Shown piece after piece: positions 41,811 to 50,647 of a stretch of 64,000 bases of DNA; positions within the stretch are counted from its first letter, which is position 1, and each line of letters opens with the position of its first letter. The translations under genes were made by a program, and so were the position numbers. Below the pieces are notes generated by a model. It had not been told where the DNA came from, searched no databases, and worked only from the letters and a program-made list of their open reading frames with translations. This DNA comes from JAGXTF01 sp044224315 (GTDB lineage Bacteria; Bacteroidota; Bacteroidia; NS11-12g; UBA955). Where the stretch lies: the NCBI GenBank assembly GCA_044224315.1, contig JBGAKR010000002.1, positions 310,001 to 374,000 on the forward strand, read 5' to 3'.

Positions 41811-43526
41811 TTAATTATCCAGGCGATAAACAGGATATAAATTAGGTGTTCTTTCGTAGTAAACCGAATGCTTGTAAATCCACACCAATTGATCGGAAGC
41901 GCTTTCTGCAAACTTTTTATCTGCCGCTTTTTTTGTTTCAAATTGCTTTTTTAATGCAGCATCATTCTCTAAAATCTGCTCGCATTTATCTACCCACACA
42001 TAATCGCTAAAACCTTCTTTTTGCTGCAATACTGCATCAAAAATATTCCAGTTGAAATACGAATCTGCACTGCGGGGCTCAAGCACAGCTGCAAGAAAAC
42101 TTTGATTATAAGCCGTAACCGGAACCATATAATCACCCTTACGCAAATGCACGCGGACAAAGGTATCGCGGGTATGCACACCATAATGCAGATAATGCCC
42201 CTCGTAAGGATTTTTTACCGTTTCATATTCCATAATATAACTTACTCTCAATACAATTTGGGTATCTACCAGATTGCGCTTTACTACAATGCCGTTTTTT
42301 TGCAGTTTTTCGGCCACTTCATGCCAGGCAAATGGAATAAAATACACGCCGGGTGTGGCAATGCTATCGGTAGGTTTAAAAGAATGGTAATAGGGAATAT
42401 TCTTTTTAAAGGGTTTGCTTTGATCGTAAAAAAGACGCGGCATTCCGGTTAATGGAGAAATTTTATAACTGGCTTCAAATCCCAGAAATGAAATTGAATC
42501 GGCTTTTTTTGTATCCAGAGTAAAAGCGGTATACACTTTGGGGCTGGGTTTTCCTGCCTGAATCTGGCTTTTTAATTTTACCAGTAATTCGGCATTTTTT
42601 GTTGACGCAGCATTTAGTAAAAAACGTTGCATAAATGCTAGGGTAACTTCCATGCGCTTATCGAATGGCTTTAGCATATGGGTTTCTACACAATACCCAA
42701 TGCAATGGTGCAAAGCTGCAAATCCTGTAGCAAACCTGCCCGATTCCCAAAATGCAAAAATACCACTGTCTGGAATGGTTTTTATAGTTTCAACATATGG
42801 GGCATGGGGAATTCCATCTTTGTTTAAGTCGGTTTTTAATTGATTGTCAAATGGCATTAACCAGCCAGCCAGGCCTGGGTTTAATTTCTCAGGGCGGGTA
42901 TGAAAATAGGTAAGCGTATACTGATAATCAGCCCCATCCGAAGTATGATTATCGATAAATAAATGGAAATTATTTTTGGTAAAATACTGTACAAATGCAT
43001 TGGCATTGCGGCTATCCATTTTTATAAAATCACGGTTCAAATCCAGGTTGCGGGCATTGCCTCTGAACCCCATATTTTCTGGGCCATCCTGATTGGCGCG
43101 GGTGCAGCAACTTTGGTTCAAAGTGCCATCCACATTGTATTGGCAAATAATATGTAAATCGATATTTTTTAATACCGATTCATATTTTTTTGAATGGGTG
43201 AGAATATCTCGTACCAGCAGCATACTGGCATCGGTTCCTTCAGGCTCGCCGGGATGAATATTGTTATTAATCAGTACCCTTAATTTCGGTTCATTCTCTG
43301 TTTTAAATATTCTAAAAACATAGATATAAACACCAGCATCCGATAATCCAATGGAATCGAAATAAGTATAGGTGGGAAAGGCTTTATTTATACTGCGATA
43401 CCAGTTTACACACTCATCATAAGTAGCGGTGCGTTTATGGTTAGAAATTTCGTAAGGGGTAACAAATTGTTGGCCTGAAGTGTAACCGATACAGGCAAGT
43501 AAAAAAAGAAAAATAACAGATTTCAT
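41811..43526 (-). CDS. exported M14 family zinc carboxypeptidase
   Basis: 571 residues from the ATG at 43526, which begins a good signal peptide (MKSVIFLFLLACIGYTSGQ); the longer frame to 43682 merely reads through the end of the upstream gene in another phase. An M14 domain: NNNIHPGEPEGTDASML (zinc His and Glu of HxxE), LDLNRDFIKMDSRNANAF, DNHTSDGADYQY (third zinc His) and YCVETHMLKPFDKR (catalytic Glu). The C-terminal ~230 residues (from about 340) are a beta-rich extension. A surface or periplasmic peptidase that trims C termini or peptidoglycan peptides. It is convergent with the PTPS gene. Confidence 0.85.
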   Translation of the reverse strand: MKSVIFLFLLACIGYTSGQQFVTPYEISNHKRTATYDECVNWYRSINKAFPTYTYFDSIGLSDAGVYIYVFRIFKTENEPKLRVLINNNIHPGEPEGTDASMLLVRDILTHSKKYESVLKNIDLHIICQYNVDGTLNQSCCTRANQDGPENMGFRGNARNLDLNRDFIKMDSRNANAFVQYFTKNNFHLFIDNHTSDGADYQYTLTYFHTRPEKLNPGLAGWLMPFDNQLKTDLNKDGIPHAPYVETIKTIPDSGIFAFWESGRFATGFAALHHCIGYCVETHMLKPFDKRMEVTLAFMQRFLLNAASTKNAELLVKLKSQIQAGKPSPKVYTAFTLDTKKADSISFLGFEASYKISPLTGMPRLFYDQSKPFKKNIPYYHSFKPTDSIATPGVYFIPFAWHEVAEKLQKNGIVVKRNLVDTQIVLRVSYIMEYETVKNPYEGHYLHYGVHTRDTFVRVHLRKGDYMVPVTAYNQSFLAAVLEPRSADSYFNWNIFDAVLQQKEGFSDYVWVDKCEQILENDAALKKQFETKKAADKKFAESASDQLVWIYKHSVYYERTPNLYPVYRLDN

Positions 43527-43527
43527 A

Positions 43528-43960
43528 TTAGCGGATGCGATCCATACTTTGCAGCAATTTTTCGTCGCTGCGAATATCTCGCCAGGCAAGTATTGTGGCC
43601 ACCATAAACAGCACATTGCTCGCGGTATTCCATTACCATGATTAAAATAAAAAGCGCTGCAATGAAAGTGAGGTAGATACACACTTTCTTTTGCAAACCC
43701 GTTTTTTTATATAAAAATATGGCGGCGCCTGCACCTAAACTAAGGGTAAGCAGAAACAGGTAATTAAGATTTTTGGTTACTGCCACCCCTGCATCGCTGG
43801 GTTTAGAAAGCTGCGAAGTGGTGGTTTTGGTATAGCCCAGTTCTACTTTTTTGTCTTTACTGGTATCCTTAAAAACGGCATAGGAAGGGTTGAGAAAAAA
43901 CATCAACAACCCTACAACCAACACGCCCAACAAGTATAATGATTGAATTCTTTGAATCAT
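43528..43960 (-). pseudogene. DUF4293 membrane protein, frameshifted
   Basis: The frame from the ATG at 43960 reads MIQRIQSLYLLGVLVVGLL, the normal DUF4293 start, with four predicted helices up to about 43640 (LFILIMVMEYREQ). It then runs into an unrelated tail (CAVYGGHNTCLARY...) and stops at 43523. One base over, the other frame encodes NVLFMVATILAWRDIRSDEK and then LLQSMDRIR followed by TAA at 43528-43530. That is exactly the conserved DUF4293 ending (ALxAIRKDExLVRSMDRIR-like). A one-base shift near 43610-43640 therefore joins the two halves, either a real mutation or a sequence error. The loop before the last helix also looks about 15 residues short. Confidence 0.75.
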
Positions 43961-44041
43961 AAAGCAAATATAGGCATACTGGTAAAATCCTAATTATATT
44001 ATTACAGGATAAAACCTTTCTTTAACGAAAATCGGGCAGGC

Positions 44042-45208
44042 TTATACCCGCACCTCATTGAGCACTATGCGAAAAGTTGTACGTACAAATGGAATGCTTT
44101 CTTTCACAAATATTTGCCCTTTGTGATAGTCTACAACAATGCGGCGTGCCAACGACAAACCCAATCCCCAACCGCGTTTTTTTGTGGTAAATCCGGGTTT
44201 AAAAATTGATTTAAACCGGTTGCGAGGAATGCCTTTTCCATTGTCAGTAATATCGAGGTAAATATGATGATTTTTATAACTTACATTAAAGCTGAGCTTG
44301 CCCCTGCCCTCCATGGCATCGATGCCGTTTTTAATGAGATTTTCAACCACCCAGTCAAATAAATTTACATTTAATTCTACATACAAAATGCGCGAGTATA
44401 AATTCATTTCAAACTCAACCCCCTGCCCTATTCGGCCCGACATATAATCCATCGAATTTATCAGGGCCTGGTTTATGTCTACCATTTGTAAAACAGGTTC
44501 TGAACCAATTTTACTGAAACGTTCGGTAATAATATTCAGCCGTTTTACATCTTTACGCATTTCATCCCCCGCTTCGTTGGGCAATTTACCCATCTCCATT
44601 TCGAGGTATTCTACCCAGCCCATTAAACTAGTAATGGGGGTACCCAACTGGTGTGCAGTTTCTTTGGCTAAACCCACCCACACCTGATTTTGCTCGGCCC
44701 GGCGCGAAAAATTAAACGCAAAATAAGAGACGATGATAAAAAGGCCCACTACACCTAATACCACAAACGGGTAATATCGCAGTTGGCGCAGCACTGAACT
44801 TTCTCCATAATACACCCGGTGATACTCGCCCTTATCTACCGGAATTAAAATAGGATCGTTGGTATTTTTAAATTCCTCGAGTTTGGTGCTCAAATAGTCT
44901 TTATCCTTTATTACCCGCAAAGAATCGAGGTTGATATGCTCTTTAATTTTACCCTTTTCATCTACCAAAATGGCCGGAATGGTGGTATTGGATTTCACCA
45001 CATCCAGGTGAAAAGTCAGGTCGGTTTCAAGCTCTTCGGGATCTGTTATTATTTGCTCGGCTTTGGCCCATATTTTTACTTTTTTCTGCTCCTCATCGGC
45101 TATTCTGCGGGCCAGTTTTCTGCTTAACAAAACCGTGGCTACCCCTATCGTTACTGCCAGTAATAGCAGTATTATCTTAAAATATTTTTTAAGTTCGTAC
45201 GAGTTCAT
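44042..45208 (-). CDS. membrane sensor histidine kinase
   Basis: 388 residues. TM1 is at about 10-29 and TM2 at about 147-165, with a ~115-residue periplasmic sensor region between them. A HisKA-type dimerisation helix with GLAKETAHQLGTPITSLMGW puts the phospho-acceptor at His186. The ATPase domain has N (WVVENLIKNGIDAM), G1 (DITDNGKGIP), F (FKSIFKPGFTTKKRG) and G2 (WGLGLSLARRIV) boxes. There is no HAMP domain and no receiver. No response regulator lies next to it, so its partner is elsewhere. The AHQLGTPI H-box is the type common in Bacteroidota. Confidence 0.9.
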   Translation of the reverse strand: MNSYELKKYFKIILLLLAVTIGVATVLLSRKLARRIADEEQKKVKIWAKAEQIITDPEELETDLTFHLDVVKSNTTIPAILVDEKGKIKEHINLDSLRVIKDKDYLSTKLEEFKNTNDPILIPVDKGEYHRVYYGESSVLRQLRYYPFVVLGVVGLFIIVSYFAFNFSRRAEQNQVWVGLAKETAHQLGTPITSLMGWVEYLEMEMGKLPNEAGDEMRKDVKRLNIITERFSKIGSEPVLQMVDINQALINSMDYMSGRIGQGVEFEMNLYSRILYVELNVNLFDWVVENLIKNGIDAMEGRGKLSFNVSYKNHHIYLDITDNGKGIPRNRFKSIFKPGFTTKKRGWGLGLSLARRIVVDYHKGQIFVKESIPFVRTTFRIVLNEVRV

Positions 45209-45255
45209 GGTAGGTTGGTTTTAGACATGTGGTGAGCCATGCAATTAACAATTTT

Positions 45256-47184
45256 TTAACGAAAAATAATCCTGCCTAATAAAATAATATCTTTCTGGGG
45301 ATGATAATCGCGCGCGTAAGCCAGATTTATACTGGGCTCGAAAGACTTATCCTTATATGCCTCTATGGGTGCAAAAACACCTTTTGCTAGTTTAGGTAAA
45401 TTGGCATTGGCCTCACTACCGGTATAACTTACCAGGGTTTTACTACCCCATAAAACGGCAGGTAAATTTGCCAATAATCTGCGTCCGTTTTTAAATGGAA
45501 TAAGCAGTGGAAAAAAGAGAATTGAAATAAAGGAAAACCCTATATCCAGTATGCGTTTACGACGGTGGGTATATTTTTCGGCTATCGCAAATTTTACATC
45601 AATGGAAAACAATTCACCCGGCGAATTTTTAGAACCCGAACCAATGATTACCCAACTATTTTCGGGCACAATTTTAAATTGCAAAGCATCGCCTGCAAAC
45701 TTCGACATGGTAGACATAATGGCCGATCCGGAAACATCTGCGGCGGAAAAAATCACCAGATTTACATCAAAAATTTCTACCACTTCATCCAGTTGCTGCC
45801 AGGTACCGATATAATTATTTGGTTTATCTTCGGATGGAGAAACCATACCTAAAAAAGTATGATGAACCATACTTTCAGCCAGTAAATTTCTGATTCGGCC
45901 TGCTTCATCCGGCTTTGCAACAATGGCAATGCGCCTGTCCTGCTCACCAATTATGCGCAGATTTCGCTGTGTAATTAATTGTTTAAAAAGCCGCACAACC
46001 ACCGGACCCAGTAAGGCCCAAGCGCAACCCAAACCAAGAATAGCCCTGGAAAATTGCCATTCTTTGGGTAAAAATGCATACACTGCAAACAGCACCAAAC
46101 TGCCAAATAAGGAACCGCGCACCAGTCGGCGCAACTCGAACGGACGATCGTAACCACCCGATAAAAAAATGGCAATTAAAATGAGAAAAATATAGGCGGG
46201 GATATGAATCCAATAGTAATCGGTAGGATAAAAATTCCGTACAAATTTGTTGTATTGTTCCCAATATTTGGCAATTCCAAAAAATCCCAGGTAAATGGTG
46301 GCGAAATCTACCATAGGTAAAAAAACGGCTCCTACAAATCGCCAAAGCAATGCAATAAATGCACGCACCTGTATGGCCATCATTATAAAAAACGCAAACC
46401 AGCCTGCCATTTTCTGGCTGTAATGTTTGCGTGCAAATAGCACCATGGCATTGTAAAAAACTTTTACATAATTGGCACTTTTCTTTTTGGTACTCTCTCC
46501 TTTATAATGGATAATAGTGGTACCCGGAAAATAGTAATTTTTATACCCACCTTTTTGAATGCGATAAGACAAATCAATGTCCTCGCCATACATAAAAAAT
46601 GCTTCATCAAGCAATCCCACCTTATCCAGGGTTTCTTTGCGCAACATCATAAATGCACCAGAAAGCACATCTACCTCGTTGGTTTCATTTTCGCCTAAAT
46701 ATTTGAGATGGTATTTGCCAAATAATTTCGATTTGGGAAAAATAGTTGAAAGGCCGGTCATTTTAAACAAGGCAACAGCGGGTGTAGGCAGGCCGCGTTT
46801 ACTTTCCGGTAAAAATTTACCTTTGCCATCAATCATGCGCACACCCAGTCCACCGCAATCGGGGTGGGCATCCATAAAATCAACACATTTTGTAAGTGTA
46901 TCCTCCTGCAAAACCGTATCGGGATTCAGCAACAAAACATACTCTCCGCTACTCTCGCGTATGGCCTGGTTATTGGCTTTAGAAAATCCGGTATTTACTT
47001 TATTGGCAATGACTTTTACTGTTGGAAAATTGGCTTTCACCATCTCCACGCTATTGTCAACGCTGTTATTGTCCACTACCCACACCTCAGCCTCCAGCCC
47101 TTTGCATGCCTTTTGCACACTATGCAGGGCTTGCTCCAGAAAATGGCGCACATTGTAATTGACTATAACAACCGAAAGTTTCAA
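45256..47184 (-). CDS. GT2 glycosyltransferase fused to a truncated sugar-phosphate transferase-like membrane domain
   Basis: 642 residues. Residues 1-230 are a GT2 fold like rhamnosyltransferases: LSVVIVNYNVRHFLEQAL, VVDNNSVDNSVEMV, LLLNPDTVL (DxD-type), ESSGEYVLL, FFMYGEDIDLSYR. Then come several transmembrane helices (about 260-400). Next is a Rossmann-like part (IAIVAKPDEAGRIRNLLAES to about 530), as in the cofactor-like domain of WbaP/polyprenyl glycosylphosphotransferases. Last is a helix RRKRILDIGFSFISILFFPL. The phosphotransferase core (RVG and DELPQ motifs) is missing; only the LWGSKTLVSYTG and ARDYHPQKDIILLGRI pieces of its end remain. It is probably a membrane-bound transferase for surface polysaccharide. 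recR ends 3 bp before. Confidence 0.82.
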   Translation of the reverse strand: MKLSVVIVNYNVRHFLEQALHSVQKACKGLEAEVWVVDNNSVDNSVEMVKANFPTVKVIANKVNTGFSKANNQAIRESSGEYVLLLNPDTVLQEDTLTKCVDFMDAHPDCGGLGVRMIDGKGKFLPESKRGLPTPAVALFKMTGLSTIFPKSKLFGKYHLKYLGENETNEVDVLSGAFMMLRKETLDKVGLLDEAFFMYGEDIDLSYRIQKGGYKNYYFPGTTIIHYKGESTKKKSANYVKVFYNAMVLFARKHYSQKMAGWFAFFIMMAIQVRAFIALLWRFVGAVFLPMVDFATIYLGFFGIAKYWEQYNKFVRNFYPTDYYWIHIPAYIFLILIAIFLSGGYDRPFELRRLVRGSLFGSLVLFAVYAFLPKEWQFSRAILGLGCAWALLGPVVVRLFKQLITQRNLRIIGEQDRRIAIVAKPDEAGRIRNLLAESMVHHTFLGMVSPSEDKPNNYIGTWQQLDEVVEIFDVNLVIFSAADVSGSAIMSTMSKFAGDALQFKIVPENSWVIIGSGSKNSPGELFSIDVKFAIAEKYTHRRKRILDIGFSFISILFFPLLIPFKNGRRLLANLPAVLWGSKTLVSYTGSEANANLPKLAKGVFAPIEAYKDKSFEPSINLAYARDYHPQKDIILLGRIIFR

Positions 47185-47187
47185 TGC

Positions 47188-47793
47188 CTATATTTTGTAT
47201 TCAGTGCGGTTTAACAAACTTCTGCCCAGGGTAATTTCATCGGCATACTCCAATTCTCCACCAACTGCAATTCCCCTGGCAATACAACTGATTTTCACCG
47301 GCATTTCGCGTAATTTTTTTGCAATATAAAACATGGTTGTATCGCCTTCCACGGTGGCACTGAATGCCAATATCACCTCATCCACATCGCCTTTTGCGCA
47401 GCGGGTAACCAGGTTTAGAATATTTAAATCATCGGGGCCGATGCCATCCATTGGGGCAATCAATCCACCTAAAATATGGTAAACTCCGGCAAATTGGGAG
47501 GTACCTTCAATGGCCATCTGATCGCTAAAATCCTCTACTACACAAATAACAGCATGATTGCGAGAATGATTGCTGCACACATTGCAAACAGGGGTATCGC
47601 TCACATTGCCGCAAACTTCGCACAGGCGCAATTCGGTTTTGAGGCGCAACAAGGCTGCAGCCATGCCAGCTACCTCATTTTCAGGTCGTTTTAACAGGTA
47701 CATCACCAATCGCAGCGCGGTGCGGCGACCAATTCCCGGAAACGAGGCCAGGGCATCTACAGCTTGCTCTACTATGGCAGAAGTGAATTGCAA
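47188..47793 (-). CDS. recR: recombination mediator RecR
   Basis: 201 residues. With RecF/RecO it loads RecA at gapped DNA. A helix-hairpin-helix (ALASFPGIGRRTALRLVMYLL, in part) comes first, then a four-Cys zinc finger (CEVCGNVSDTPVCNVC), the Toprim domain (ICVVEDFSDQMAIEGTSQF, GPDDLNILNLV, DEVILAFSATVEGDTT) and a Walker-like C-terminal motif (SCIARGIAVGGELEYADEITLGRSL, in part). Its start faces panD, and a -7 motif for it lies at 47801-47808. Confidence 0.96.
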   Translation of the reverse strand: MQFTSAIVEQAVDALASFPGIGRRTALRLVMYLLKRPENEVAGMAAALLRLKTELRLCEVCGNVSDTPVCNVCSNHSRNHAVICVVEDFSDQMAIEGTSQFAGVYHILGGLIAPMDGIGPDDLNILNLVTRCAKGDVDEVILAFSATVEGDTTMFYIAKKLREMPVKISCIARGIAVGGELEYADEITLGRSLLNRTEYKI

Positions 47794-47800
47794 ATCGGAG

Positions 47801-47808
47801 CAAAAATA
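47801..47808 (-). promoter_or_regulatory. -7 element of recR
   Basis: Read on the minus strand, TATTTTTG fits TAnnTTTG, seven bases before the recR start. The nearest TTG upstream is 24 bp away, longer than usual. Confidence 0.4.
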
Positions 47809-47839
47809 ACGTTTGCTTTGCTTCTAATACTGCAAATCC

Positions 47840-47870
47840 TTGATTATCCCTTAAAACCCACCTAATTTTG
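47840..47870 (+). promoter_or_regulatory. promoter of the panD operon
   Basis: -33 TTG (47840-47842), 20-bp spacer, -7 TAATTTTG (47863-47870): an ideal Bacteroidota housekeeping promoter. The panD ATG is at 47880, so the 5' leader is a few bases at most. Confidence 0.65.
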
Positions 47871-47879
47871 CAGACTCAA

Positions 47880-48227
47880 ATGTTGATAGAAGTATTACAG
47901 GCCAAGATACACAACGTACGGATTACCCAAACCGAACTGAATTACACAGGTAGCATTACCATTGATGAAGACATGATGGATGCCGCCGGAGTAATAGCCA
48001 ACCAAAAAGTTTTGATTGTGAACAACAACAATGGTGAACGTTTCGAAACCTACATCATTACCGGTGAAAGGGGTACCGGAATTATCGGCCTGAACGGCGC
48101 CGCAGCGCGCAGGGGGCAAGTGGGCGATGAACTCATTATTATGACCTTTGCCCAAATGACGCCCGACGAGGCCAAATCACACAGCCCGAGAAATATTTTC
48201 CCGGATCGCAACAACCGAATCATTTGA
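47880..48227 (+). CDS. panD: aspartate 1-decarboxylase
   Basis: 115 residues from the ATG at 47880. It makes beta-alanine for pantothenate and CoA, using a pyruvoyl group formed by self-cleavage. The start is fixed by numbering: from this ATG the cleavage site YTGS places the pyruvoyl Ser at 25, as in E. coli. The later NGERFETYIITGERGTG and LNGAAARRGQVGDELIIM are characteristic. The frame's extra four residues (TTG at 47868) lie in the -7 element. The next gene overlaps the stop by 4 bp (TTGA). Confidence 0.95.
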   Translation: MLIEVLQAKIHNVRITQTELNYTGSITIDEDMMDAAGVIANQKVLIVNNNNGERFETYIITGERGTGIIGLNGAAARRGQVGDELIIMTFAQMTPDEAKSHSPRNIFPDRNNRII

Positions 48228-49237
48228 AAATAAACCGCAAAATCCTGACAAATATGCTCCTGTTGCTTCTAGCCGCAGGAGTTTTTATTTTAATCGGAAT
48301 CCGCACCGATTGGTCGAAAACTTTTCAGGCCATCAGCTCGGCCAACTTGATTTGGGTGGGTGGAGCCATTGGGGTAATGATGTTTTCGCACTGGTTAAGA
48401 GCCGCCCGCTGGACTATGCTTACCGAACCAGCTGGCTATAAACTCAACAAAAGACGTTCGTTTTACTCTGTTATGGCTGGCTACCTCGTAAACGTTGCCA
48501 CCTCTCGCGGGGGTGAAGTGGTCCGATGTGCTCTTACTGCCAAAAGTGAAAAAGCCCCACTGGAATTGCTAATTGGGACCGTAGTTACGGAAAGAATTGT
48601 AGACCTGGCCATGCTGATTTTGGTTTGCATTGCCACTCTTTTAACCCAATTTGATCTGGTTTATGGTTTTTTTGCCAAATATATAATTACACCTTTATCC
48701 GCTTTTCTTACCCCAAAAAATATAGCCATCCTTGTGGGTATTTTAATCTTGGGTGTTGTGGGAATTCTGTTTTTACGCAGCAGAAATAAGAACAAACAAA
48801 AAGCTGAAAATATTGCCGATGAAAAAGGCATAAAAGGCATCCTAACCCGATTTACCGGAGGATTAAAAACAGTATTCAAACTAAAATCTCCCATCATTTT
48901 CCTTCTATACTCCATGGGAATTTGGGTAGGTTATTGGCTTAGCGGATACTGCCTTTTGCAAAGCCTTGAAATCACCCATCATTTGGGCCTGTTTGTAGGT
49001 TTGGGCCTTTTGGTTTTTAGTGCAGTGGGTATCGCCATTCCCCTTCCAGCAGGGGCCGGTGTATGGGGTGCTTTGGCTTTTGGCCTTACAACTGTGTATG
49101 GCATTCCTTCTGCCGATGCTGAAACTTATGGCATTTATAACCTGGCTTTCAGCAATTTGCTAATGATTGTAACCGGTGCCATTTGCTATATTTTGCTATG
49201 GCTTGAAATGCAAAAACTTGAAAAAAATGCTGCCTGA
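48224..49237 (+). CDS. lysylphosphatidylglycerol-synthase-like/UPF0104 flippase-like membrane protein
   Basis: 337 residues, about eight helices, starting at a TTG that overlaps the panD stop. It belongs to the UPF0104/LPG_synthase_TM family (flippase domain without the aminoacyl transferase). Landmarks are the N-terminal HWLRAARWTMLTEP, GYLVNVATSRGGEVVRCALTAK and IPLPAGAGVWGALAFG. Homologues probably move lipid-linked sugars or lipids across the membrane. A second, unlike member (49727) lies two genes on with rfaE2 between, and a GT2 gene follows: a glycolipid-assembly operon. Confidence 0.8.
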   Translation: MKINRKILTNMLLLLLAAGVFILIGIRTDWSKTFQAISSANLIWVGGAIGVMMFSHWLRAARWTMLTEPAGYKLNKRRSFYSVMAGYLVNVATSRGGEVVRCALTAKSEKAPLELLIGTVVTERIVDLAMLILVCIATLLTQFDLVYGFFAKYIITPLSAFLTPKNIAILVGILILGVVGILFLRSRNKNKQKAENIADEKGIKGILTRFTGGLKTVFKLKSPIIFLLYSMGIWVGYWLSGYCLLQSLEITHHLGLFVGLGLLVFSAVGIAIPLPAGAGVWGALAFGLTTVYGIPSADAETYGIYNLAFSNLLMIVTGAICYILLWLEMQKLEKNAA

Positions 49238-49724
49238 AATTATTCAGAATAAAATATGGAACCGGGCCCATGCTGCTGAGCTGGCTGCAACCATAAAAAA
49301 ACAGGGGAAACGCATTGTTTTTACCAATGGGGTTTTCGATATCCTGCATGCAGGTCATGTAAGTTATCTGGCCGAAGCAGCCTCTCTGGGGCATTTTTTA
49401 ATTGTGGGCGTAAATAGCGACGATAGTGTAAAACGATTGGGTAAATCGCCGGCACGTCCATTGCAGTCCGAATTATCGCGGAGCGCCGTAATAGCATCGC
49501 TGCAATGGGTGGGCGCGGCAGTGATATTTGACGAGGACACCCCCAAAGAATTAATTGCCGAAATAGTACCCGATGTACTGGTAAAAGGCGCCGATTATGC
49601 GGTGGAAAATATTGCAGGTGCCGATATTGTTTTGGCCAATGGCGGATTGGTAAAAACCATAGAATTTTTACCCGGATTCAGCACCACTGCCATCGAAAAA
49701 AAGATACTGGCCGAAAATAAATAG
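49227..49724 (+). CDS. rfaE2: D-glycero-beta-D-manno-heptose 1-phosphate adenylyltransferase
   Basis: 165 residues from the ATG at 49227 (MLPEIIQNKIW), overlapping the previous gene by 11 bp. It makes ADP-heptose from heptose 1-phosphate for LPS cores or other glycans. It is a nucleotidyltransferase: VFTNGVFDILHAGHVSYLAEA carries the HxGH motif, VGVNSDDSVKRLGK follows, VLVKGADY and LPGFSTTAIEKKI are characteristic of RfaE2/HldE C-terminal domains. There is no kinase domain, so it is the stand-alone form and hldA lies elsewhere. Confidence 0.92.
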   Translation: MLPEIIQNKIWNRAHAAELAATIKKQGKRIVFTNGVFDILHAGHVSYLAEAASLGHFLIVGVNSDDSVKRLGKSPARPLQSELSRSAVIASLQWVGAAVIFDEDTPKELIAEIVPDVLVKGADYAVENIAGADIVLANGGLVKTIEFLPGFSTTAIEKKILAENK

Positions 49725-49726
49725 CC

Positions 49727-50647
49727 ATGAAAAAAAATCTCATCCGGCTCGCCAAACTGATGGTTTCAGTGGCCCTGGTATGGGTAATCTGGAGGTACTT
49801 TTTAAAAATAAATGATTGGCAAAGCATCTGGATTGAAATAAAAAACACCCCGCTTTTCATTTTCATCGTAGCTATAATTATTTCTTTTATAAACTGGGGA
49901 TTGGAAGCCAAAAAATGGCAGATATTGGTTCGCAATCTCGAAAAAATAAATTATTTCACTGCCTGGAAAAGTACCTGTGCAGGGGCGGCTATCAGCAATA
50001 TATTGCCATTTAGAATTGGGGAATACCTGGGGCGCATTTTATTTATTTCTGAAGAAAATCGCATTCCCGCCATTTTCAATTCCGTATTTGGAAGCACGAT
50101 GCAGCTGGGAGTTTCGCTGGTATTTGGTATTCCAGCCTCGCTGTACATTTTAGAAGGGTCGCTGCAAAAAATATCCACCTATGCTTTGCTTGCCTTGGCT
50201 GGCATCATTGCCGCGTTTGCACTCATTTTCTTTATATCGGGTCGCATTAAATCGGTAAGAAAAAAATGGCTCAACAAGGTGCTGGATGATATACGAAAAT
50301 TCACACCCAAACAGATTTTTCAAGGTTTATTGATTGCATTCGGCAGGTATACAATTTTTTCCAGTTTCTATGTTTTTCTGTTGTATCAATTCGGCATTTC
50401 ATCATCGGTTTTCTTTCTTTATGCAGGGGTTGCCTCTATTTATCTTATTCAAAGTTTTGCCCCTAGCATGCTACTTACCGATGCCGGACTCAGAACCGGA
50501 ATTCCGCTTCTGGTGCTCAAGGTATCCGTAGCCATGCAACCCGCTTTACTGGCAGCTGCGCTGATTAATTACTTTTTCAATGTGCTTTTCCCGGCCATCA
50601 TTGGTTTGTACTATATCATTGTTTCAAAAATAAAAGGCATAGAATGA
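49727..50647 (+). CDS. UPF0104/flippase-like membrane protein
   Basis: 306 residues, about seven to eight helices, same family as 48224 but only weakly similar to it. Landmarks: NWGLEAKKWQILVRNLEK, GAAISNILPFRIGEYLGRILF, FGRYTIFSSFYVFLLYQFG, LTDAGLRTGIPLLVLK. The NILPFRIGEYLGR and DAGLRTG motifs are the conserved membrane-face residues of the family. It starts 2 bp after rfaE2 and overlaps the following GT2 gene by 4 bp (ATGA), so the four form a coupled unit. A lipid or lipid-sugar translocase role is inferred. Confidence 0.8.
   Translation: MKKNLIRLAKLMVSVALVWVIWRYFLKINDWQSIWIEIKNTPLFIFIVAIIISFINWGLEAKKWQILVRNLEKINYFTAWKSTCAGAAISNILPFRIGEYLGRILFISEENRIPAIFNSVFGSTMQLGVSLVFGIPASLYILEGSLQKISTYALLALAGIIAAFALIFFISGRIKSVRKKWLNKVLDDIRKFTPKQIFQGLLIAFGRYTIFSSFYVFLLYQFGISSSVFFLYAGVASIYLIQSFAPSMLLTDAGLRTGIPLLVLKVSVAMQPALLAAALINYFFNVLFPAIIGLYYIIVSKIKGIE

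Noticed and set aside
43527..43682. N-terminal extension of the M14 carboxypeptidase
   Set aside because: The extra 52 residues are an out-of-phase reading of the DUF4293 gene; the signal peptide starts at 43526.
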